NCBI RefSeq assembly: GCF_004341385.1
Contig: NZ_SLXE01000021.1
Location: 1 to 46,567, forward strand
Origin: Uruburuella suis
GTDB taxonomy: Bacteria > Pseudomonadota > Gammaproteobacteria > Burkholderiales > Neisseriaceae
DNA: 46,567 nucleotides
Direction of reading: 5' to 3'
A program made the translations under genes and the position numbers. Below are positions 26,640 to 34,535 of the stretch, piece after piece. Within the stretch, counting starts at the first letter, position 1. Each line of letters begins with the position of its first letter. Below the pieces are notes generated by a model. That model was not told the origin of the DNA and made no database searches. It saw only the letters and a program-made list of their open reading frames with translations.

Positions 26640-27959
26640 ATGGATATTGTTGCGCGGCTGCAAAGCCTGCCGGTGGGCAGGTTTCACTACAAGCTTTTGG
26701 TGCTGGTGGGCTTGGGCTGGCTGTTTGATGCGATGGACACGGGCATGGTGTCGTTTGTGTTGGCCACGCTGGGCAAGGAATGGGGCTTGAGCCCGAAAGA
26801 ATTGGGCTGGGTGGTGAGCATCGGCTTTGTGGGCATGGCCATCGGCGCGGTGATGGGCGGGCGCACGGCGGATAAAATCGGCCGCAAAACCGTGTTTGCG
26901 GTGAGCTTGGTGGTGTATAGCATTGCCACGGCTTTGTGTGCCGTGGCGCCGGATTTGGGCTGGCTGTTGGTGTTTCGCTTTTTTGTGGGCGTGGGGCTGG
27001 GGGCGCAATTGCCGGTGGCGGTGACGCTGGTGAGCGAATATGTGCCGGCCAAGGTGCGCGGGCGCTTTATTGTGCTGCTGGAGAGCTTTTGGGGCTTGGG
27101 CTGGCTGGCGGCGGCGCTGGTGTCTTACTTTTTCATTCCGCAATATGGCTGGCACAGCGCGTTTTTAATCGGCGGCTTGCCGATTTTTTATGTGTTTTTC
27201 ATTTGGAAATACATTCCCGAATCGGTGCCTTATCTGATTAATAAAGGCCGGGTGGACGAGGCGCATGCGATTGTGAGCCGGCTTGAAGCCGAGGCGGGTT
27301 TGCCGGTGGCGGAAAAAGCGCTGGTGGCGCAGGCGGCATCAAAAGAGCCGTTGCGCTTCGGGCAACTCTGGCAGCCGCCGTTTGCCAAGCGCACGTTGAT
27401 GTTGTGGCTGATTTGGTTTGGCATTGTGTTTTCGTATTACGGCATTTTCACTTGGCTGCCCAAGCTTTTGGTGGACCAGGGCTACACGGTAATCAAAACC
27501 TTCGAATATGTGTTGGTGATGATTCTGGCGCAGCTGCCGGGCTATTTTGCGGCGGCGGTGTTGGTGGAAAAAATCGGCCGCAAGGCCACGCTGGCGGGCT
27601 TTTTGTTTGCCTGCGCCATCTGCGCTTATTTTTTCGGCCAAGGCGGCAGCGTGACGGCGGTGGTGGTGTGGGGCTGTTTGATGTCGTTTTTCAACCTCGG
27701 CGCCTGGGGCGTGCTCTATACTTACACCCCCGAGCTTTATCCGGTGCGCTTTCGCGCTTTCGGCTCGGGCTGGGCGGGCGCGGTGGGGCGCGTGGGCGGC
27801 ATTCTCGCGCCGATGGCTGTGGCCGCGCTGATCACGCAGCCTGAGGGCTTCAGCAAAATCTTTATGATGTTTACCGGTGTGTTGCTGGCGGTGGTGGCGG
27901 TGATTGTGCTTTTGGGCGAGGAAACGCGCGGGCGCACGCTGGAAGACATCAGCAGTTAG
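26640..27959 (+). CDS. MFS transporter, NiaP-like (niacin or related aromatic acid)
   Basis: A 439-residue inner-membrane transporter with twelve expected helices. MFS signatures are clear: GGRTADKIGRKTVF after helix 2, RFFVGVGLGAQLPVAVTLVS in helix 4, and the second-half repeat VEKIGRKATLAG. The motif WLFDAMDTGMVSFVLA in helix 1 is typical of the group containing NiaP (nicotinate) and AAHS (aromatic acid/H+ symport) transporters, and YTYTPELYPVRFRAFGSGWA of the sugar/NiaP branch. ATG 26640 has a good ribosome site (AAGAGGGCGGAAAATCA) and its own promoter. It stands alone. Family is firm; niacin as substrate is a guess from similarity. Confidence 0.82.
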   Translation: MDIVARLQSLPVGRFHYKLLVLVGLGWLFDAMDTGMVSFVLATLGKEWGLSPKELGWVVSIGFVGMAIGAVMGGRTADKIGRKTVFAVSLVVYSIATALCAVAPDLGWLLVFRFFVGVGLGAQLPVAVTLVSEYVPAKVRGRFIVLLESFWGLGWLAAALVSYFFIPQYGWHSAFLIGGLPIFYVFFIWKYIPESVPYLINKGRVDEAHAIVSRLEAEAGLPVAEKALVAQAASKEPLRFGQLWQPPFAKRTLMLWLIWFGIVFSYYGIFTWLPKLLVDQGYTVIKTFEYVLVMILAQLPGYFAAAVLVEKIGRKATLAGFLFACAICAYFFGQGGSVTAVVVWGCLMSFFNLGAWGVLYTYTPELYPVRFRAFGSGWAGAVGRVGGILAPMAVAALITQPEGFSKIFMMFTGVLLAVVAVIVLLGEETRGRTLEDISS

Positions 27960-28136
27960 CATGAAAGTTATCGTGGAATGCATGAAAAACGATACGGGCT
28001 GTGTGTGGCAAACCATACACGCATAAGCCGTTTGACCCGCGTGCGCGGCTGCACCACACACGCTACGCACGGTTTGAGATTTATTTTTTGCGGCCGTTTT
28101 TCTTTGGCTTCACTTTCACTATAGAATGGATAGCAG

Positions 28137-28172
28137 GTCGTCTGAAAGAAAGGCTTCAGACGGCCTTTTTAT
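28137..28172 (+). terminator. Inverted uptake-sequence terminator with mucosa-type arm
   Basis: AGGTCGTCTGAA (28137-28148) pairs, with one G-T or mismatch, with TTCAGACGGCCT (28157-28168) and TTTT follows. AGGTCGTCTGAA is the AG-mucDUS dialect. Confidence 0.55.
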
Positions 28173-28245
28173 GCGTGTGTGATGCGGTGGGCAAACGCTT
28201 TGTGTTAAGATTATGCAAATATATGCCGTCTGAAATTATTTCATA

Positions 28246-28345
28246 CCCAACCTAAAAAAATAAGATAACAAGGCGACGAGCCGCAGACAGTACAGCGAAT
28301 ACGGCAAGGTGAGGCAACGCAGTTGGGTTGTTTTTTTAGGTTGGG
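28246..28345 (+). repeat. Correia-core-like repeat, copy 2, with 15-bp inverted ends
   Basis: CCCAACCTAAAAAAA (28246-28260) and its perfect inverted copy (28331-28345) flank AACAAGGCGACGAGCCGCAG, ACAGTACAGCGAATACGGCA and GGTGAGGCAACGC. It ends 38 bases before the moxR start, so it could affect its expression. Confidence 0.65.
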
Positions 28346-28382
28346 TTTCAGACGGCCTCAATTAATGATGGGTTGATTTAGC

Positions 28383-29294
28383 ATGAATGTTTCTATCGAA
28401 AAAGCGTTGCAGCAGCTCGACGGCCTGATTTTGGGCAAGCAGGCGGTGTTGCGCCAGTTGCTCGCCTGCATTTTGGCCGGCGGTCATGTGCTGCTCGAAG
28501 ATGTGCCGGGCGTGGGCAAAACCACGTTGGCGCATGCGCTGGCGGCGGTGCTGGGGCTTGATTACCGGCGGGTGCAGTTTACCAACGATATGTTGCCGGC
28601 CGATTTGCTCGGCGTGAATGTTTACCGCCCCAATGAAGGGCGCTTTGAGTTTCATCCGGGGCCGGTGTTTCATTCGTTTTTGCTGGCCGACGAAATCAAC
28701 CGCGCTTCGCCCAAGCTGCAATCGGCGCTGCTCGAAGCGATGGAGGAGCGTCAGGTGTCGGTGGACGGGCAAACTTATATGCTGCCCGCGCCTTTTGTGG
28801 TGGTGGCTACGCAAAATCCGAGCGAGCAGCTGGGCACATTTGCGCTGCCCGAATCGCAGCTCGACCGCTTTATGATGCGCTTGAGCCTGGGCTATCCGGA
28901 TGCGGCGGCCGAAAAGCAGCTTTATGTACACGGCGACCGCCGCCGCGCGCTGCCGGCTTTGCAGGCGGTGTGTGATGCGCCGCTGTTGCAGCAATGGCAG
29001 CAGCAGGCGGCAGAGGTGAAATTTGCGCCGGCGGCGGCCGATTATGTGTATCGGCTGGTGCAGGCCACGCGCCAGCCGGGGCGCTTTGTGTTGGGTTTGA
29101 GCCCGCGGGCGGGGCTGGCGGTGGTGAATGCGGCCAAGGCGTGGGCGTTTATGCAGGGCAGGGGGCATGTGTTGCCCGACGACATCAAGGCGGTGTGGGT
29201 GGCGGTGGCGAATCACCGCTTGCAGCCGGTGCAGCAAGGGCCTGCCGGCGCGCAGATTTTGGCGGATTTGCTCCAGCATGTGGCCGTTGCCTAA
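28383..29294 (+). CDS. MoxR-family AAA+ ATPase
   Basis: A 303-residue cytoplasmic ATPase acting as chaperone in maturation of partner complexes. Walker A is EDVPGVGKTT (residues 40-48), Walker B SFLLADEINRA (Asp103, Glu104), sensor 1 VVATQNPSEQLG, arginine-finger region LPESQLDRFMMRLSLGYP, and the C-terminal lid with GLSPRAGLAVVNAAKAWA. Length is typical. ATG 28383 is the first of the frame. The DUF58 gene starts 17 bases before this stop, and a transglutaminase-like gene follows: the MoxR-DUF58-TgpA trio is a known conserved cluster. Confidence 0.92.
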   Translation: MNVSIEKALQQLDGLILGKQAVLRQLLACILAGGHVLLEDVPGVGKTTLAHALAAVLGLDYRRVQFTNDMLPADLLGVNVYRPNEGRFEFHPGPVFHSFLLADEINRASPKLQSALLEAMEERQVSVDGQTYMLPAPFVVVATQNPSEQLGTFALPESQLDRFMMRLSLGYPDAAAEKQLYVHGDRRRALPALQAVCDAPLLQQWQQQAAEVKFAPAAADYVYRLVQATRQPGRFVLGLSPRAGLAVVNAAKAWAFMQGRGHVLPDDIKAVWVAVANHRLQPVQQGPAGAQILADLLQHVAVA

Positions 29295-30225
29295 GCCGCA
29301 GCCGCCGCTGGCGGCGGGACGCACACCGGCTTTGCGCGATCTGCATTGCCGCCCCACCGGGCTGGGCGCGGGGCTGGCGGTGATGGTGGGGCTTTTGTGG
29401 CTGGTGGGGCTCAATTATCAGGTGAATCTGGCTTATGCGGCGGCTTTTTGGCTGGCGGGCTTTGCCTTGGTGGCGGTGTTGATGAATCTGCGCCAGCTTT
29501 TGGGCGTGCAGATTGATGTGGTGCTGCCGCAGGAAGTGTTTGCCGGCGGCGAGGCCTGTTTGCGCCTGAGCATGCCGGATAATGTGCGTGCGCGCTGGCT
29601 GTGGCTTTGCAATGAAGACGATTATCTGCAAAGGCCGTCTGAAAGTGCTTTGTGGCAGCCTTGGCATGCGCAGGCTTTCGGGGGCGAAGCGGCATTTGAA
29701 TGGCGTGTGCCGGCCGGGCGGCGCGGCTATTTGCGTGTGCCGCCGCTGCGCACCGCCGCCATTGCGCCTTTCGGCCTGAGTATGGTGCAATGTGTGTGGC
29801 ATTGGCCGAGCGATGCGCTGGTGTATCCCGCACCCATATCGCATGATGTGCCTGCCCGAGCCGCCGGCACCGATGACACCGACCGCACGCGGGCGCCTTT
29901 GAGTGGCGGCGAGGATTTGGCTTATTTGCAGGCGCACCAGCCCGGTGCATCGTTGCAGCATGTGGCTTGGAAAAGCTATGCCAAAACCGGTGAAATGCTC
30001 GACAAGCGTTTTGAGAGCGAGCCGGCGGCGGTGGATAACACGGTGTTGTCTTATCTCGATTATCCGCCCGACACGCCCAAAGAGCGCCTGGCCGGCCTGC
30101 TCTGCCACCGTGTGCTCGAAGCCGAGCGGCGCGGGCTGGCTTATTCGCTGCAATTGCCCGAGCGCGTGATTGCGCCGCAAAACGGCCGGCGCGAACGCTG
30201 CTTGAGTGCGCTGGCTTTGTGGTAG
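29278..30225 (+). CDS. DUF58 domain protein
   Basis: A 315-residue membrane-anchored protein. Two hydrophobic segments near the N-terminus (GLAVMVGLLWLVGL and YAAAFWLAGFALVAVLMNL) precede a soluble beta-rich region and the C-terminal DUF58 block (GGEDLAYLQAHQPGASLQHV, then AWKSYAKTGEMLDKRFES). I chose ATG 29278 (MWPLPKPQPPL), which overlaps moxR by 17 bases; the earlier frame opening lies inside moxR. In related clusters this protein is a partner of the MoxR ATPase. An uptake sequence in the middle encodes LQRPSES, between two secondary-structure blocks. The molecular role is unknown. Confidence 0.85.
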   Translation: MWPLPKPQPPLAAGRTPALRDLHCRPTGLGAGLAVMVGLLWLVGLNYQVNLAYAAAFWLAGFALVAVLMNLRQLLGVQIDVVLPQEVFAGGEACLRLSMPDNVRARWLWLCNEDDYLQRPSESALWQPWHAQAFGGEAAFEWRVPAGRRGYLRVPPLRTAAIAPFGLSMVQCVWHWPSDALVYPAPISHDVPARAAGTDDTDRTRAPLSGGEDLAYLQAHQPGASLQHVAWKSYAKTGEMLDKRFESEPAAVDNTVLSYLDYPPDTPKERLAGLLCHRVLEAERRGLAYSLQLPERVIAPQNGRRERCLSALALW

Positions 30226-30306
30226 GCATTCCGCAGGCTTTCAGACGGCCTGTTTTTATGGCGGCACGATTTAAACCGGCACAGTGCTTTTCTGCTTTGC
30301 CGTGTT

Positions 30307-30408
30307 ATACCCATTCAAAAAAGTAAGCTGACAAGGCGGCGAGCCGCAAGCAGTACAGATAGTACGGCAAGGCGAGGCAACGAAGTTAGGTTATTTTTGG
30401 ATTGGTAT
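30307..30408 (+). repeat. Correia-core-like repeat, copy 3, complete with ATACC ends
   Basis: ATACCCATTCAAAAAAGTAA at the left and a mirrored end GGATTGGTAT at the right (102 bp) enclose GACAAGGCGGCGAGCCGCAA, CAGTACAGATAGTACGGCAA and GGCGAGGCAACG. The core matches the Correia-associated core of Neisseria; the ends match those of the AT-rich tails in the composite repeats. It splits the moxR-DUF58 pair from tgpA. Confidence 0.7.
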
Positions 30409-30485
30409 TATCTATGCAGACCCCAGCTTGCTGCTTGGTTGTGATTTAAACCGTGTCGCTATGCATTTTAAGTTTTTTCAAACCG

Positions 30486-32468
30486 ATGGTTTCCATGTAT
30501 ATCCTCAATCCGCCTTTTCTGCGCCAAACGCCGCCGCGGCGCACGCAATTTGCCGTGCTGCTGGTGTTGTTGTGCTCGGCGCTGCCGCTGGCCGCTTCGT
30601 TGCCGCTGGTGGTGATGGCGCTGTTTGGCGGCCTGTGGCTGCTGCGGCTGGCTTTGTTGCGCTTGAACATCAGCAAAATCCCGCTGGCGGCGATGCTGCT
30701 GCTGATGGTGATGGCCGCGGTGTTGGTGTGGCAGCAGCTGGGCACGCTTTTCGGGCGTGAGGGCGGCATTGCTTTTTTGCTGCTGATGGTGATGCTCAAA
30801 GCGTTTGAGGGCAACACGCGGCGCGATTGGCAGGTGTTGCTTTTGGCGATGCTTTTCTTGGCGGGTGCGGGGGTGCTGTTGAACCAAAGCCTGCCGGTGG
30901 GCATTTGGCTGGTGCTCACGCTCGCGGCGGTGGGCGCCTGCATGGCGATGCTGGGCGGGTTGCCGCCCATGCAGGCGCTGCGGCGCGGCGCTTGGGCTTT
31001 GTTGCTCACGCTGCCTTTGATGGCGTTGCTGTTTGTGAGCGTGCCACGCTTAAGCGAGCCTTTGTGGCGCATTCCGCAGCAAAGCGGTGCAGCAGCGCAA
31101 ACGGGTTTGTCCGACACCATGCAGCCGGGCAGCATCAGCAATCTTGTGCAGAGCAATGAATGGGTGGCGAATATCACGTTTTCAGACGGCTATATGCCGC
31201 AGCCGGGCGATTTATATTGGCGCGCCATTATTATGGGCGCGTTTGACGGCACGCGCTGGCAGGCGTTTGACGGTACTTATATCGATAGCGCCGAAGTGCC
31301 GGCCGCACCGCGCAGCGTGCATTATCAAATGATAGTGCGCGATCAGCAGGGCGTGCTGCCCGCGCTGGATTATCCGACCGATGTGCCGCCGGGTCTGACC
31401 GGCCGCCTGGGGCGGGTGGTGCGCGCCGAGCGCAGCCGCGAAGGTTTGCGCCGCATCGAATTGGCCGCCGCTTTGAGCGACACCTTGCCGCATCGCTTGA
31501 ATGAGGGCGAGCGCGCTTATTACACCCGCCTGCCCGAGGGCAATCTGCAAACGCGGCTGCTGGCCGAGCGCTTGTGGCAGCAATCGGCGCACGAGCGCCA
31601 GTTTATCGACAATGTGCTGCATTATTACCGGCGCCAATCGTTTGCCTACACTTTGCAGCCGCCGAAAATGCCGGGCAGCAACGGCATCGATGAATTTATG
31701 TTTCAAGCGCGGCGCGGCTTTTGCGAACATTATGCGCAAAGCTTCGTGGTGATGATGCGCGCCGCCGGCCTGCCCGCGCGGGTGGTCACCGGCTATCACG
31801 GCGGCGAATACCATCAGGCCGGCGGCTTTTGGCAGCTGCGCAGCAAAGATGCACATGCGTGGGCAGAAGTGTGGCTGGCCGGTGAAGCGGCATGGTTGCG
31901 CGTGGATCCGACCGCGGCCGCCGCTTCGGTGCGCCCCGGCGCCAATCTGGAAGAAGCCCTGCCCGAAAGCGAGCGCGCCTTGTTGGCCGGCCACAGCGGC
32001 GCTTGGTCGCGCTGGAGCGAAACCGGCCAATATTACTGGCAGCAATGGGTGGTGAATTATGACCAAAGCAAGCAAAACAGCCTGTTTGCCGCGCTGGGCT
32101 TGGGCGGCTTCAATTGGAAAACGCTGCTGTTGGTGCTGCCCGTGGGGCTGCTGCTGGCGCTGTTGCCGCTTCTGCGCTGGTGGGCGGCCGGGCGGCGGCG
32201 CGATGTGTTGAATGAAGGCTTTATGCTGTTGAAATCGGCCTTGTTGGGCGATGACAACGAGCAGCTGGCCGCCGCCAGCGCAGGCGAAATCAAAGCCTTG
32301 TTGCAGCAGCACGGTATCGACGATGCACAATTGGTGCGGCTTTTGGATGAATACGAGCATTGGCTTTATGCCGCCGAGCCGCCGGCCGCGCGGGTGCAGC
32401 GGCGCTGGCTGCGCCAGGTACGCCGCGCGGCCGCGCGCTATCGGCGCTCGGCGCGGCAGGCCGTCTGA
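30486..32468 (+). CDS. tgpA: TgpA-like transmembrane transglutaminase/protease-like protein
   Basis: A 660-residue inner-membrane protein. About five hydrophobic segments in the first 190 residues, a large periplasmic domain with the transglutaminase-like triad (Cys413 in RRGFCEHYAQS, His in SKDAHAWAEV, Asp in RVDPT), another membrane helix (LLLVLPVGLLLALLPLL) and a DUF4129-like cytoplasmic tail. Its Pseudomonas counterpart is an essential transglutaminase-like protein of unknown substrate. Start uncertain: ATG 30486 and ATG 30495 (MYILNPPFL) both lack a strong ribosome site. The stop TGA is formed by an uptake sequence (CAGGCCGTCTGA). It follows the MoxR and DUF58 genes, separated by a repeat of about 100 bp. 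Confidence 0.88.
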   Translation: MVSMYILNPPFLRQTPPRRTQFAVLLVLLCSALPLAASLPLVVMALFGGLWLLRLALLRLNISKIPLAAMLLLMVMAAVLVWQQLGTLFGREGGIAFLLLMVMLKAFEGNTRRDWQVLLLAMLFLAGAGVLLNQSLPVGIWLVLTLAAVGACMAMLGGLPPMQALRRGAWALLLTLPLMALLFVSVPRLSEPLWRIPQQSGAAAQTGLSDTMQPGSISNLVQSNEWVANITFSDGYMPQPGDLYWRAIIMGAFDGTRWQAFDGTYIDSAEVPAAPRSVHYQMIVRDQQGVLPALDYPTDVPPGLTGRLGRVVRAERSREGLRRIELAAALSDTLPHRLNEGERAYYTRLPEGNLQTRLLAERLWQQSAHERQFIDNVLHYYRRQSFAYTLQPPKMPGSNGIDEFMFQARRGFCEHYAQSFVVMMRAAGLPARVVTGYHGGEYHQAGGFWQLRSKDAHAWAEVWLAGEAAWLRVDPTAAAASVRPGANLEEALPESERALLAGHSGAWSRWSETGQYYWQQWVVNYDQSKQNSLFAALGLGGFNWKTLLLVLPVGLLLALLPLLRWWAAGRRRDVLNEGFMLLKSALLGDDNEQLAAASAGEIKALLQQHGIDDAQLVRLLDEYEHWLYAAEPPAARVQRRWLRQVRRAAARYRRSARQAV

Positions 32469-32486
32469 AAGGTTTTCAGACGGCCT
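32458..32486 (+). terminator. Inverted DUS terminator overlapping the tgpA stop
   Basis: AGGCCGTCTGAA (32458-32469) contains the tgpA stop codon and pairs with TTCAGACGGCCT (32475-32486) around five bases. Confidence 0.65.
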
Positions 32487-32556
32487 CTGCATGCCGGTTG
32501 TAGATACCATCCCAGCATCATGCATACGATTGCGCCGTAAAAAAGCACGGTGTGCC

Positions 32557-32719
32557 TAGGGTCTGTTCACAATTCATCTCGTGGCAATCTTTTGGCTCAA
32601 AAACGCGCCTGCCGTGTTGAAAATGCTCGAAAGGTGTCCAACCTTGCTGCGCTTTTCGCCTTGCAAGCGCGCTTTTGCGCTCAAAATCTTACGCACGGAT
32701 GAAATGTGAACAGACCCTA
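32557..32719 (+). mobile_element. 163-bp MITE with 25-bp inverted ends (TAGGGTCTGTTCACA)
   Basis: The ends 32557-32581 and 32695-32719 are inverted repeats with two mismatches, starting TAGGGTCTGTTCACA. The interior has no open frame and contains AAGCGCGCTTTTGCGCT. Flanking bases are CTA on the left and TAA on the right, consistent with a TA-containing target duplication. The end sequence resembles those of IS5-family elements, from which it may derive, but no transposase lies in the window. Confidence 0.65.
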
Positions 32720-32773
32720 ACTACGCATTAATTGTTGATTTTAATAGATGATATTTTGGTTAACTTGATTGGC

Positions 32774-32821
32774 AAACAAAAAGGCCGTCTGAAAGAAAAT
32801 TTTCAGACGGCCTTTTTGTTT
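32774..32821. terminator. Bidirectional inverted DUS terminator at the end of moeB
   Basis: AAACAAAAAGGCCGTCTGAA pairs with TTCAGACGGCCTTTTTGTTT; both orientations end in a T-run. It ends at the moeB stop on the minus strand. Confidence 0.75.
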
Positions 32822-33568
32822 TTAACGATGGCCGCACACGCGGCAGGCGGGGTTTTTGTCGAAAGCGAGCCGCTGCCATTCGTTGGCGAGCGCATCGTAA
32901 AGCAGCAACTCGCCGCTTGCGTTTGCGCCTATGCCCATCAAGAGCTTGAGCGCTTCGGCCGCCTGTGTGGTGCCGATAATGCCCACCAAGGGTGAAAACA
33001 CGCCGAACACGGCACAAGCGCCGTCGTTGGCAGATTCGCCGTCAAACAGGCAGGCGTAGCAGGGGGTGTCGGGCAGGTCGGGGCGGTAAACGGCAATCTG
33101 CCCCTCAAAGCGCACGGCGGCGCCGGAAACCAGCGGCGTGCGGGCGGCCACGCAGGCGCGGTTGACGGCTTGGCGGGTGGCGAAGTTGTCGCAACAGTCG
33201 AGCACAAGATCAACGCTTTGTGCCAGCTCAAGCAGGTGCGCTTCGCTCAGGCGCTCGTTGAGGGCGCTGATTTGTGTGCGGCTGTTGAGGGCATTCAGAC
33301 GGCCTTGCAAAACCTCTGCCTTGCTTTGGCCGATGTCGGCTTCGCAAAAAGCGGTTTGGCGTTGCAGGTTGGTGTCGTCGATGGTGTCATCGTCGGCAAT
33401 GATCAGCCGCCCCACGCCTGCTGCGGCCAAAAAGGGCAGTGCCGCCGCACCTAAGCCGCCGCAGCCGACCACCAACACGGCGGCATTGAGCAACTTTTGT
33501 TGGCCTTCGATGCCGATTTCGTCCAGCAGCAGGTGGCGGCTGTAGCGCAGCAGGTCGCGATCGTCCAT
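32822..33568 (-). CDS. moeB: Molybdopterin-synthase adenylyltransferase
   Basis: A 248-residue cytoplasmic enzyme that adenylates the C-terminus of MoaD for molybdopterin synthesis. Features: RYSRHLLLDEIGIEGQQKL at the N-terminus (typical MoeB/ThiF), nucleotide-binding VLVVGCGGLGAAAL followed by ADDDTIDDTNLQRQ, the catalytic DCCDNFATR segment, and two zinc-binding CxxC pairs (CYAC and CRVC). ThiF or HesA are alternatives but the moaC gene 3 bases upstream argues for MoeB. ATG 33568 gives MDDRDLLRYSRHLL. An uptake sequence near 33300 lies within the gene. Other molybdenum-cofactor genes are not in the window. Confidence 0.88.
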   Translation of the reverse strand: MDDRDLLRYSRHLLLDEIGIEGQQKLLNAAVLVVGCGGLGAAALPFLAAAGVGRLIIADDDTIDDTNLQRQTAFCEADIGQSKAEVLQGRLNALNSRTQISALNERLSEAHLLELAQSVDLVLDCCDNFATRQAVNRACVAARTPLVSGAAVRFEGQIAVYRPDLPDTPCYACLFDGESANDGACAVFGVFSPLVGIIGTTQAAEALKLLMGIGANASGELLLYDALANEWQRLAFDKNPACRVCGHR

Positions 33569-33571
33569 GGC

Positions 33572-34072
33572 TTAGTAATCGATGTTTTCGAATTGGTCGG
33601 TAAAGGTGAAGGGGCCGCTTTTGCCGCCGCTTTTTTCTTCCAGATGAATTTGGCTGATCACCATGCTTTTATCCACGGCTTTGAGCATGTCGTAAATGGT
33701 GAGCAGGGCGATGTTGACGCCGGTGAGCGCTTCCATTTCCACGCCGGTTTGGCCTTCGGTGCTGGCGGTGACGCTGGCTTTAACGCGGCTCAATTCGGCA
33801 TCCACTTCAAAATCCACCCGTACATGGGTGAGCGTAATCGGGTGACACAGCGGAATCAGAAAGCCGGTTTGTTTGGTGGCCTGAATGGCGGCGATGCGGG
33901 CAATGCCCAACACGTCGCCTTTTTTGGCGGAGCCTTCAATTACGGCATCGAGCGCGGGTCGGCTCATATTGATGATGCCGCTGGCACGAGCGCTGCGCAC
34001 GCTGGGCGCTTTGCCGCCGATATCGACCATATGGGCTTCGAGGTTTTCGTTGAAATGGGTGAGGTTGGACAT
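33572..34072 (-). CDS. moaC: Cyclic pyranopterin monophosphate synthase
   Basis: A 166-residue cytoplasmic enzyme converting the MoaA product to cyclic pyranopterin monophosphate in molybdopterin biosynthesis. Family blocks are intact: HMVDIGGKAPSVRSARASG, KGDVLGIARIAAIQATKQTG, FLIPLCHPITLTHV, and GVEMEALTGVNIALLTIYDM then KAVDKSM with the active-site Lys/Asp region. ATG 34072 has CAGGAAAACCATT before it; the open frame upstream includes an uptake sequence and is not coding. The moeB start follows after 3 bases, so the pair is an operon transcribed away from pgaA. Confidence 0.93.
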   Translation of the reverse strand: MSNLTHFNENLEAHMVDIGGKAPSVRSARASGIINMSRPALDAVIEGSAKKGDVLGIARIAAIQATKQTGFLIPLCHPITLTHVRVDFEVDAELSRVKASVTASTEGQTGVEMEALTGVNIALLTIYDMLKAVDKSMVISQIHLEEKSGGKSGPFTFTDQFENIDY

Positions 34073-34535
34073 AATGGTTTTCCTGAATGTGTTGGCAACA
34101 AGCCGAAGGCCGTCTGAAAGCGGCAAATGTGCAGCTTGCGTATTTTAAAAGATTTTGCCCGCCACGCCTATGAAAACTGCATCCAAGCGGCTGTAAAATC
34201 AGCATCTTCTCTAAAATAAACTCAACTGATTGATTGTTATGTAAATTTAAATTTTATCAGTGATTATTTTAAATAATAAAAAATGAATTGCCGACTGTCG
34301 GCAATAGAAGCCGCTGAGGTAATTGTCATAATTACATGCCATTACAGCGGTAGCATGGCACCCGCAGTAATTATATAAAACACCATTCAATATCAAAAAA
34401 ACAGCCTTAAAAAGCTCGACGCCACACGGAAAACGCAGGCCGCCCGCCGGCTGCATACTCTTTTTAAAATCGAACCAAGCTGTTTTATTGCCGGGCAGGC
34501 ATTAACCTGAGGCCGGTATTTTAAATTATTAAAAC
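34073..34535. promoter_or_regulatory. Regulatory region between moaC and pgaABCD
   Basis: An AT-rich, 463-base divergent region. Palindromes: ATTGCCGACTGTCGGCAAT (34287-34305), GTAATT/AATTAC (34319-34335) and TGCCAT...ATGGCA (34337-34360). TATAAA at 34374-34379 is a possible -10 with no good -35, as for an activated promoter; the third palindrome overlaps the expected -35. The leader has a hairpin GCAGGCCGCCCGCCGGCTGC (34436-34455) followed by CTTTTT, possibly an attenuator. pgaA has no clear ribosome site. Confidence 0.45.

Larger units (their letters stand above)
27960..28382. other. Intergenic region between MFS gene and moxR
   Basis: No credible gene. It starts with a TCGTGGAATGCATGAAAAACGA-like relict of the MITE end (about 27970-27993), then a GC-rich imperfect dyad around GTGTGTGG...CCACACAC, and a TTTCACTATAG element (28117-28127) that may be the other degenerate end. 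A terminator and a Correia-core-like repeat follow. Confidence 0.5.

Noticed and set aside
28001..28255. 84-residue plus-strand frame before moxR
   Set aside because: It runs through a terminator made of uptake sequences and has no ribosome site.
28383..32468. MoxR-DUF58-TgpA trio as a new defence or secretion system
   Set aside because: It is a known conserved cluster of housekeeping type in many proteobacteria, with no additional effector or toxin gene.
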